A stretch of 39,321 nucleotides of DNA from Thiobacillus sp. (GTDB lineage: Bacteria; Pseudomonadota; Gammaproteobacteria; Burkholderiales; Thiobacillaceae): positions 1 to 39,321 of the forward strand of contig JAUXVT010000009.1 in NCBI GenBank assembly GCA_030680405.1. Reading direction: 5' to 3'. Positions 33,593 through 39,321 of this stretch are shown piece after piece (within the stretch, counting starts at the first letter, position 1; the number at the start of each line of letters is the position of its first letter). The notes under the pieces are model-generated. The model ran no database searches. It saw only the letters and a list, made by a program, of their open reading frames with translations, and was not told where the DNA came from. The position numbers and the translations under genes are program-made.

Positions 33593-33961
33593 TTACAGAA
33601 CCTCGGGCGCCAGCGAGACGATCTTCATGAACTTCTCGGTACGCAACTCACGGGTAACCGGCCCAAAGATACGGGTGCCGATCGGCTCTAATTTGTTGTT
33701 CAACAACACAGCGGCATTGCCGTCAAAACGCACCAGCGAACCATCCGGGCGCCGCACGCCTTTGGCAGTGCGAACCACAACAGCGTTGTAAACGTCGCCT
33801 TTTTTCACGCGACCGCGCGGCGCAGCATCCTTGATGCTGACCTTGATGATGTCACCAACGCCTGCATAGCGCCGACGACTGCCGCCCAACACCTTGATGC
33901 ACATGACCGAGCGCGCACCTGTGTTGTCCGCCACATCCAATACGGACTGCATCTGAATCAT
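33593..33961 (-). CDS. rplN: 50S ribosomal protein L14
   Basis: A 122-residue bridge protein between subunits, the binding site of ribosome silencing factor RsfS. Seen: [54 protein letters not shown] and [13 protein letters not shown]. It is first after a 169-bp gap that holds a near-consensus promoter, as for the spc operon of E. coli. Confidence 0.99.
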   Translation of the reverse strand: MIQMQSVLDVADNTGARSVMCIKVLGGSRRRYAGVGDIIKVSIKDAAPRGRVKKGDVYNAVVVRTAKGVRRPDGSLVRFDGNAAVLLNNKLEPIGTRIFGPVTRELRTEKFMKIVSLAPEVL

Positions 33962-34098
33962 TTAATTGCCTCCAACTTAATCCACCACACTGGCGGCCAG
34001 TTTTGGATCCCGTTCGGGAGAAAATCCCGCTATGCGCGGAACTACTTGAGTCAGCGAACCGGACTAAAACTAACCGGCTCACTACCGGAAAACGCAGA

Positions 34099-34127
34099 AT
34101 TATACTGAGCCTTTGCGTTTCGTGCAA
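34099..34127 (-). promoter_or_regulatory. spc-operon promoter before rplN
   Basis: Minus-strand TTGCAC (34122-34127) and TATAAT (34099-34104) are exactly 17 nt apart, starting 4 nt after the rpsQ stop. The leader of about 130 nt contains CGGGA/TCCCG segments at 34008-34029 that can pair in two exclusive ways. Position equals that of Pspc in E. coli. Confidence 0.85.
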
Positions 34128-34130
34128 GCG

Positions 34131-34394
34131 CTAAACGCGTGCGCGTTCGATCAACTTGCTTACCGTCCAGGCCTTGGTGCGCGACAGCTTACGTGACTCT
34201 TCGATCTGCACCATGTCGCCCTCGTGAAACTCGTTGTTTTCATCATGAGCGTGGTATTTCTTGGACAGCCGGATAAACTTGCCAATAACCGGATGCTTGA
34301 CACGACGCTCGACCAGCACGGTGACCGTCTTGTTCATCTTGTCGCTCAACACACGCCCAGTAAGCGTGCGCACCATCTTCTTGATTTCAGTCAT
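34131..34394 (-). CDS. rpsQ: 30S ribosomal protein S17
   Basis: An 87-residue OB-fold protein bound to helices 7 and 11 of 16S rRNA. Seen: [34 protein letters not shown] and [19 protein letters not shown]. Start overlaps the rpmC stop as ATGA. It closes the S10-type section before the promoter gap. Confidence 0.98.
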   Translation of the reverse strand: MTEIKKMVRTLTGRVLSDKMNKTVTVLVERRVKHPVIGKFIRLSKKYHAHDENNEFHEGDMVQIEESRKLSRTKAWTVSKLIERARV

Positions 34395-34585
34395 GCTTGA
34401 CCCGCCTTCTCGCGCATAATTGTCTTGACCCGGGCAATATCACGACGCAACTTGCCCAAGTCGGCAGTTTTGTTCGACTGCTGGGTGGCCACCTGCATAC
34501 GCAACGCAAAATGGGCACGCAACAGGGATTCAAGTTCCTGCTTCAGTTCTGCGGCATTTTTGCCGCGCATTTCAATTGTATTCAT
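34391..34585 (-). CDS. rpmC: 50S ribosomal protein L29
   Basis: A 64-residue two-helix protein at the exit tunnel, part of the docking site for trigger factor and SRP. Seen: [25 protein letters not shown] and [21 protein letters not shown] 34585 is preferred (GGAG upstream); a GTG one codon before is possible. Overlaps rpsQ by 4 nt. Confidence 0.97.
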   Translation of the reverse strand: MNTIEMRGKNAAELKQELESLLRAHFALRMQVATQQSNKTADLGKLRRDIARVKTIMREKAGQA

Positions 34586-34588
34586 CAC

Positions 34589-35005
34589 TTAACTCCCGAT
34601 CATGCGGGTCACGAAGGTGGTCGCGATAGGCAGTTTGGCTGCCGCCAGGCGGAACGCCTCGCGTGCCAGCGCCTCGTTCACGCCATCCATCTCGTACAAC
34701 ACCTTGCCCGGCTGGATTTCAGCCACATAGTATTCCGGCGCGCCCTTACCGTTACCCATCCGCACTTCGGCCGGTTTACGCGAAATCGGCTTGTCCGGAA
34801 AAATACGAATCCAGATGCGTCCGCCGCGCTTGATGTGACGGGTCATGGCACGACGCGCGGCTTCAATCTGACGCGCAGTCAAACGACCGCGACCAACCGC
34901 CTTCAGACCAAAATCGCCAAAGCTCACATTGGCGCCACGTGTCGCCAGACCGGTGTTACGGCCTTTCTGTTCCTTGCGGAATTTTCTTCTAGCTGGCTGC
35001 AGCAT
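34589..35005 (-). CDS. rplP: 50S ribosomal protein L16
   Basis: A 138-residue protein near the A-site tRNA elbow and peptidyl transferase centre. Seen: [53 protein letters not shown] and the end [10 protein letters not shown]. The first 17 nt lie inside the rpsC end, so translation is coupled. Arg in GRIWIRIFP is the region hydroxylated in E. coli. Confidence 0.98.
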   Translation of the reverse strand: MLQPARRKFRKEQKGRNTGLATRGANVSFGDFGLKAVGRGRLTARQIEAARRAMTRHIKRGGRIWIRIFPDKPISRKPAEVRMGNGKGAPEYYVAEIQPGKVLYEMDGVNEALAREAFRLAAAKLPIATTFVTRMIGS

Positions 35006-35693
35006 GTTTCACTCCTGGTTTCTTGCCGCGCTTTTCCTGTTCGGCCACCGCTGGCTGCTCACCACGGCCAAGGGTGTCACCCTTGTATACCCACACCTTG
35101 ACACCAATGATGCCGTAGGTGGTCTTCGCTTCGGCAAAGCCATAATCGATTAGGGCGCGCAGGGTGTGCAGCGGCACACGGCCTTCGCGGTACCATTCGG
35201 TACGGGCGATTTCCGCACCGTTCAAACGCCCGGAACTCATGATCTTGATCCCTTGGGCACCTAGGCGCATGGCATTCTGCATGGCGCGCTTCATGGCGCG
35301 GCGGAACATCACGCGCTTCTCGAGTTGCTGCGCAATACCGTCAGCAATGATCTGGGCATCCGTTTCAGGCTTGCGCACTTCTTCAATGTTGACATGCACC
35401 GGCACCGACATCAGGCGCGCAAGCTCGCCGCGCAGCACTTCGATGTCCTCGCCTTTTTTGCCAATGACCACACCAGGGCGGCCGCTGAAAATCGTGATGC
35501 GTGCATTCTTTGCCGGGCGCTCGATCACCACTTTGGAAACCGACGCATGGGCGAGCTTCTTTTTCAGATAGTCACGAACCTTGATGTCCTCAAGCAGGGT
35601 GCTGGAGAAATTACGGTTCGAACCGTACCATTTGGCCGTCCAGATACGCTGAACACCAAGACGGAACCCAATCGGATGTATTTTTTGACCCAT
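34989..35693 (-). CDS. rpsC: 30S ribosomal protein S3
   Basis: A 234-residue protein of the mRNA entry channel. N-terminal [14 protein letters not shown], a type II KH domain with the [18 protein letters not shown] loop (GKKG), and a C-terminal domain with [38 protein letters not shown] and [18 protein letters not shown]. The tail is Lys/Ala-rich. Follows rplV by 9 nt. Confidence 0.98.
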   Translation of the reverse strand: MGQKIHPIGFRLGVQRIWTAKWYGSNRNFSSTLLEDIKVRDYLKKKLAHASVSKVVIERPAKNARITIFSGRPGVVIGKKGEDIEVLRGELARLMSVPVHVNIEEVRKPETDAQIIADGIAQQLEKRVMFRRAMKRAMQNAMRLGAQGIKIMSSGRLNGAEIARTEWYREGRVPLHTLRALIDYGFAEAKTTYGIIGVKVWVYKGDTLGRGEQPAVAEQEKRGKKPGVKHAAAS

Positions 35694-35702
35694 AGCGCTT
35701 CC

Positions 35703-36032
35703 TTAATCCCCAACCGTCACACTGATGTGACAGGTCGGCTTAGTAATACGGTTGCCACGGCCTTTGGCACGGGCAGTAAAGCGCTTCAGCACTGAACCCT
35801 GATCGACGAGAATCGTCTTGACCTTAAGGGTGTCGATGTCGGCACCTTCGTTGTGCTCGGCGTTGGCAATCGCCGACTCGAGCACTTTCTTGATGATGCC
35901 CGCACCTTTTTTCGGACTGAAGGCCAGGATATTCAGCGCTTTTTCCACACGCAGGCCTCTAATCTGGTCAGCAACCAGACGGCCCTTCTGTGCGGACAAG
36001 CGGGTACCACGCAAAATCGCAGAAACTTCCAT
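35703..36032 (-). CDS. rplV: 50S ribosomal protein L22
   Basis: A 109-residue protein whose long hairpin lines the exit tunnel, a macrolide resistance site. Seen: [46 protein letters not shown], and the hairpin [24 protein letters not shown] 36032 is chosen from a pair of adjacent ATG codons because AGGAG spacing is better; the open frame upstream overlaps rpsS only. Confidence 0.97.
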   Translation of the reverse strand: MEVSAILRGTRLSAQKGRLVADQIRGLRVEKALNILAFSPKKGAGIIKKVLESAIANAEHNEGADIDTLKVKTILVDQGSVLKRFTARAKGRGNRITKPTCHISVTVGD

Positions 36033-36042
36033 CATGCGCTCC

Positions 36043-36318
36043 TTATCTCTTCGCCTTTTTGTCCGCAACGTGGCCCTTGAAGGTACGCGTTATGGAAAAC
36101 TCACCCAGTTTGTGGCCGACCATGTTCTCGGTCACGAATACCGGCACATGCTGACGGCCGTTATGCACCGCAATCGTCAAACCAATAAAATCGGGCAACA
36201 CGGTAGAACGACGCGACCAGGTCTTGATCGGGCGCTTATCACTCGTATTGCGCGAGGTTTCGATCTTTTTCAGCAGGTGCCCATCAACGAAGGGGCCTTT
36301 TTTAATTGAACGTGCCAT
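36043..36318 (-). CDS. rpsS: 30S ribosomal protein S19
   Basis: A 91-residue head protein contacting A-site tRNA. Seen: [61 protein letters not shown] Lys/Arg-rich end (KKAKR) follows. It lies 15 nt after rplB. Confidence 0.99.
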   Translation of the reverse strand: MARSIKKGPFVDGHLLKKIETSRNTSDKRPIKTWSRRSTVLPDFIGLTIAVHNGRQHVPVFVTENMVGHKLGEFSITRTFKGHVADKKAKR

Positions 36319-36333
36319 ATCTATCTACCTCAA

Positions 36334-37161
36334 TCAGCGCGCTTGACGGCGGCGGACGATCATGTTGGAGGTGCGCTTGTTGCTGCGGGTACGATAACCC
36401 TTGGTCGGTGTACCCCACGGGCTGACCGGATGACGACCAGCTGCGGTACGGCCTTCACCACCACCGTGCGGGTGGTCACACGGGTTCATCACCACGCCGC
36501 GCACCGTCGGACGGATACCACGCCAGCGATTGGCGCCCGCCTTGCCGATCGAACGCAGGCTGTGCTCTTCGTTGCCCACCTCACCGAGAGTGGCACGGCA
36601 GTCAACGTGCACCTTGCGGATCTCACCCGAGCGCAGACGCAACTGGGCATAACTGCCTTCGCGCGCCAGCAACTGCACCGAGGTACCGGCGGAGCGTGCA
36701 ATCTGCGCACCCTTGCCCGGCATCATCTCGACGCAATGCACCGTGCTGCCGACTGGAATACTGCGCAGCGGCAGACAGTTACCTGCCTTGATCGGCGCCT
36801 CGGCACCGCTCACCAACAGCGCGCCCTCCGAAATGCCACGCGGCGCAATGATGTAGCGGCGCTCGCCGTCGGCATAACACAGCAATGCCAGATGCGCCGA
36901 ACGGTTGGGGTCATATTCGATGTGCTCGACCTTGGCAGGAATGCCGTCCTTATTGCGACGGAAATCCACCACGCGGTAATGCTGCTTATGGCCGCCGCCT
37001 TTGTGGCGCACCGTAATATGTCCGTTGTTGTTGCGACCCGAACCGCGCTTCTTCGGCTCGAGCAGCGCTGCGACCGGCTTGCCTTTATGCAGGCCGGCTG
37101 TAACAACCTTGACGACCGCACGACGGCCGGCAGAGGTAGGTTTAACTTTAATCAGTGCCAT
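36334..37161 (-). CDS. rplB: 50S ribosomal protein L2
   Basis: A 275-residue core protein needed for subunit joining and peptidyl transfer. Seen: [16 protein letters not shown], the RNA-binding middle [21 protein letters not shown], and the C-terminal [26 protein letters not shown] whose second His matches catalytically important His229 of E. coli. Follows rplW by 11 nt. Confidence 0.99.
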   Translation of the reverse strand: MALIKVKPTSAGRRAVVKVVTAGLHKGKPVAALLEPKKRGSGRNNNGHITVRHKGGGHKQHYRVVDFRRNKDGIPAKVEHIEYDPNRSAHLALLCYADGERRYIIAPRGISEGALLVSGAEAPIKAGNCLPLRSIPVGSTVHCVEMMPGKGAQIARSAGTSVQLLAREGSYAQLRLRSGEIRKVHVDCRATLGEVGNEEHSLRSIGKAGANRWRGIRPTVRGVVMNPCDHPHGGGEGRTAAGRHPVSPWGTPTKGYRTRSNKRTSNMIVRRRQAR

Positions 37162-37172
37162 GGTTTTCTCCC

Positions 37173-37478
37173 TTACAGACCGGCTGCGAAGTCGATGTCC
37201 TGACCCGGCTTCAGGGTGACATACGCTTTCTTCCAGTTGTTACGGCGACCCGTGACACGACCGGAGCGCTTGACCTTGCCCTTGACGTTCAGTACTTGCA
37301 CACCCGTAACTTCAACCCTGAACAGGCTGGCAACGGCCGCACCAATTTCCTGCTTGGTCGCGTCGGGCAACACACGAAAAACAACCTGATTCTGCTTGTC
37401 GGCAACGCGCGTACTCTTTTCAGAGATCACCGGCGCGAGAATGACTTTGAGCAGACGCTCCTGACTGATCGCACCCAT
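37173..37478 (-). CDS. rplW: 50S ribosomal protein L23
   Basis: A 101-residue exit-tunnel protein, the main dock for trigger factor and SRP. Seen: [42 protein letters not shown] and [19 protein letters not shown]. Its ATG overlaps the rplD stop as TAATG, so translation is coupled. Confidence 0.98.
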   Translation of the reverse strand: MGAISQERLLKVILAPVISEKSTRVADKQNQVVFRVLPDATKQEIGAAVASLFRVEVTGVQVLNVKGKVKRSGRVTGRRNNWKKAYVTLKPGQDIDFAAGL

Positions 37479-38095
37479 TACACCATCTCCTCAAACTGCT
37501 TGACCGCCGCCTTGGTGATCAACACGTTACCGAATTTGACCAGGCTCCACGGATCAGCCTGGTGCGGCTCAACCACATAGACATTCGGCAGATTGCGCGA
37601 CGACAGCCACAGGTTTTCATCCACACTGTCCGCAATGATCATGACCTTGCCATAACCCATCGACTTCAGCCTATCGGCAAGCAACTTGGTCTTGGGCGAC
37701 TCGATGCCCAAGCTTTCCACCACCTTGATCTTGCCCTCGCGCGCCAACTGCGAAAGGATGGCCGCCAGGCCCGCACGATACATCTTGCGATTGACCTTGT
37801 GAGTGAAGTTTTCGTTTGGCTTGTTCGGGAAGGTGACACCACCCCCGCGCCAGATCGGGCTCGAAGTACGGCCGGCACGCGCACGGCCGGTGCCTTTTTG
37901 ACGCCACGGCTTGTGCGTGGAGGCACTCACTTCGGCACGCGTTTGCTGAGCACGGTTACCGCTGCGCGCATTCGCCTGGAACGCTGTCACCACCTGGTGC
38001 ACCAACGCCTCGTTGTAGTCGCGACCGAAGGTTTCATCGGAGGCAGCCAAGCTGGCCACCTGCTGGCCCTGCTCATTAATGACGGTCAAATCCAT
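37478..38095 (-). CDS. rplD: 50S ribosomal protein L4
   Basis: A 205-residue tunnel protein and, in E. coli, the autogenous repressor of the S10 operon. Seen: the tunnel loop [26 protein letters not shown] and [14 protein letters not shown], then the Rossmann-like part [31 protein letters not shown]. Start overlaps the rplC stop as TAATG. Confidence 0.98.
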   Translation of the reverse strand: MDLTVINEQGQQVASLAASDETFGRDYNEALVHQVVTAFQANARSGNRAQQTRAEVSASTHKPWRQKGTGRARAGRTSSPIWRGGGVTFPNKPNENFTHKVNRKMYRAGLAAILSQLAREGKIKVVESLGIESPKTKLLADRLKSMGYGKVMIIADSVDENLWLSSRNLPNVYVVEPHQADPWSLVKFGNVLITKAAVKQFEEMV

Positions 38096-38739
38096 TAGGC
38101 ACCCCCTTTCACTGCCGGGCGCACCACGACATGCCCACCCTTGGAACCCGGAACGGCCCCCTTCAACAGCACCAGACCACGCTCTGCATCGACACGCACG
38201 ACCTCAAGATTCTGCTTGGTACAGGTCACCGCGCCCATATGGCCCGCCATCCGCTTGCCCGGGAACACACGACCCGGATCCTGCGCCATACCGATGGAGC
38301 CCGGCACGTTATGCGAACGCGAGTTACCGTGAGTCGCACGTTGCGATTTAAAGTTGTGGCGCTTGATGGTGCCTGCAAAGCCCTTGCCCTGCGTTACACC
38401 GGTGACATCCACTTTCTGCCCGGCCTGGAACAACTCGACCGAAACAGCAGCACCCGGCTGATACTGCGATGCAACCTCTGCAGACACACGGAATTCACGC
38501 AGGAGTTCGCCCGCATCCACACCCGCCTTGGCGTAATGTCCGGCTTCCGCTTGATTGACACGGCTATTGCGGCGGCTGCCGTAGGCAAGCTGCACAGCGG
38601 AATAGCCGTCATTTTCTGGCGTGCGCACTTGCGTCACACGATTGTTGGACATTTCCAGCACTGTCACCGGAACGGACGCACCGTTCTCAGTGAAAATGCG
38701 GGTCATGCCGACCTTGCGGCCAACGAGCCCGATATTCAT
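38095..38739 (-). CDS. rplC: 50S ribosomal protein L3
   Basis: A 214-residue assembly initiator with an arm to the peptidyl transferase centre. Seen: [47 protein letters not shown], and [35 protein letters not shown]; the Gln in AQDPG corresponds to the PrmB methylation site. A promoter-like element lies in the 125-bp gap before it. Confidence 0.98.
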   Translation of the reverse strand: MNIGLVGRKVGMTRIFTENGASVPVTVLEMSNNRVTQVRTPENDGYSAVQLAYGSRRNSRVNQAEAGHYAKAGVDAGELLREFRVSAEVASQYQPGAAVSVELFQAGQKVDVTGVTQGKGFAGTIKRHNFKSQRATHGNSRSHNVPGSIGMAQDPGRVFPGKRMAGHMGAVTCTKQNLEVVRVDAERGLVLLKGAVPGSKGGHVVVRPAVKGGA

Positions 38740-38841
38740 TTTTGTATTTCCTATCTCAAGCCAGCAGCCGGAGCCACGAGCGAGGGTTGTAGGTGCCGAT
38801 TACAATTGACCGGCGACTATTGATACGACTGAAGGGGCGGC

Positions 38842-38870
38842 ATTGTACCCATGCTGCCCACTTTTTACAA
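38842..38870 (-). promoter_or_regulatory. Candidate promoter between rpsJ and rplC
   Basis: Minus-strand TTGTAA (38865-38870, overlapping the rpsJ stop) and TACAAT (38842-38847) are 17 nt apart. The transcript would have a leader of about 95 nt before rplC. No terminator separates the genes. This 125-bp gap holds no other gene. Confidence 0.5.
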
Positions 38871-39173
38871 CTTGATTTCGACGTCGACGCCGGCAGGCAA
38901 ATCCAGCTTCATCAGGGCATCAACCGTTTTATCGGTGGGATCCATAATGTCCATCAAACGGCGATGGGTGCGAATTTCGAACTGGTCGCGCGACGTCTTG
39001 TTGACGTGCGGCGAACGCAGCACATCAAAACGCTCGATCGAGGTCGGCAGCGGAATCGGGCCCTTGACCACAGCGCCGGTGCGCTTGGCTGTTTCCACGA
39101 TTTCGAGCGCCGACTGGTCGATCAGTTTGTAGTCAAACGCCTTCAGGCGGATGCGGATTTTCTGGTTTTGCAT
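38865..39173 (-). CDS. rpsJ: 30S ribosomal protein S10 (NusE)
   Basis: A 102-residue head protein that also works with NusB in antitermination. Seen: [53 protein letters not shown] and the end [11 protein letters not shown]. It begins 9 nt after the tuf stop, so here S10 lies in the str transcript rather than behind its own promoter. Confidence 0.99.
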   Translation of the reverse strand: MQNQKIRIRLKAFDYKLIDQSALEIVETAKRTGAVVKGPIPLPTSIERFDVLRSPHVNKTSRDQFEIRTHRRLMDIMDPTDKTVDALMKLDLPAGVDVEIKL

Positions 39174-39182
39174 TGTTGTACC

Positions 39183-39321
39183 TTATTCTTCGATCTTGGC
39201 CACGACGCCTGCACCGACGGTGCGGCCGCCTTCGCGGATGGCGAAACGCAGACCTTCGTCCATGGCGATCGGCGCAATCAGCGATACCTTAATGCTGACG
39301 TTGTCGCCAGGCATCACCATT
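39183..39321 (-). CDS. tuf: Elongation factor Tu, C-terminal fragment
   Basis: The last 45 codons of EF-Tu run in from the right edge: [39 protein letters not shown] and the end AKIEE. This is domain 3, which binds EF-Ts and tRNA. The GTPase domain is outside the window. EF-Tu delivers aminoacyl-tRNA to the ribosome; the tuf-rpsJ order is that of the str-S10 junction. Confidence 0.98.
   Translation of the reverse strand, partial: MVMPGDNVSIKVSLIAPIAMDEGLRFAIREGGRTVGAGVVAKIEE

Overview
The window looks like a chromosome segment of a high-GC Gram-negative betaproteobacterium. A Thiobacillus-like member of the Nitrosomonadales is my best guess. The reasons are the gene content (trimeric-type porin, TonB receptor, RND pump), the FmdB-DUF502-aspS and uvrA/MFS/ssb neighbourhoods, and the proteobacterial order of the str-S10-spc-alpha ribosomal cluster. 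The taxon below class level is inference.

Left part (1-4600) is accessory-like. It opens with the 3' end of an IS110-family transposase and its long non-coding tail, then a highly expressed-looking porin with its own promoter and terminator. Next come a PIN-toxin/antitoxin pair, a REP-like palindromic element and an orphan ribbon-helix-helix antitoxin. A YpfJ-type metalloprotease gene and a YaiI gene follow. The PIN toxin, ypfJ and yaiI all carry small frame-breaking indels within about 2.1 kb. These are either decay or local sequence error.

Middle part (4600-14400), all on the minus strand, is housekeeping. In transcription order it holds MFS transporter, ssb, a TonB-dependent receptor, fmdB, DUF502 membrane protein, aspS, DUF2322, nudB, an endonuclease/exonuclease/phosphatase (EEP) protein and clsB. 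The EEP-clsB pair matches the ybhP-ybhO pair of E. coli. An unusual repeated, foldable element lies between the two genes and supplies the first codons of clsB.

From 14445 to 18443 the plus strand carries uvrA, an RluF-type pseudouridine synthase and an Ala-rich lipoprotein with a good promoter and terminator. A minus-strand RND efflux pair (adaptor then permease) follows, then a plus-strand type-2 glycerate kinase and a minus-strand SAM hydroxide adenosyltransferase.

From 25148 to the right edge the minus strand is a continuous ribosomal super-cluster. In transcription order it runs tuf (3' end only), rpsJ, rplCDWB, rpsS, rplV, rpsC, rplP, rpmC, rpsQ, rplNXE, rpsNH, rplFR, rpsE, rpmD, rplO, secY, infA, rpmJ, rpsMKD, rpoA, rplQ, and then a strong terminator. 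Internal sigma70-like promoters can be seen before rplC, rplN, rpsM and rplQ. I see no rRNA, tRNA, CRISPR array or replication origin. The signals most worth following are the IS110 tail as a possible guide (bridge) RNA, the clsB-upstream repeat, the 15-bp duplication at the infA start and the indel cluster.
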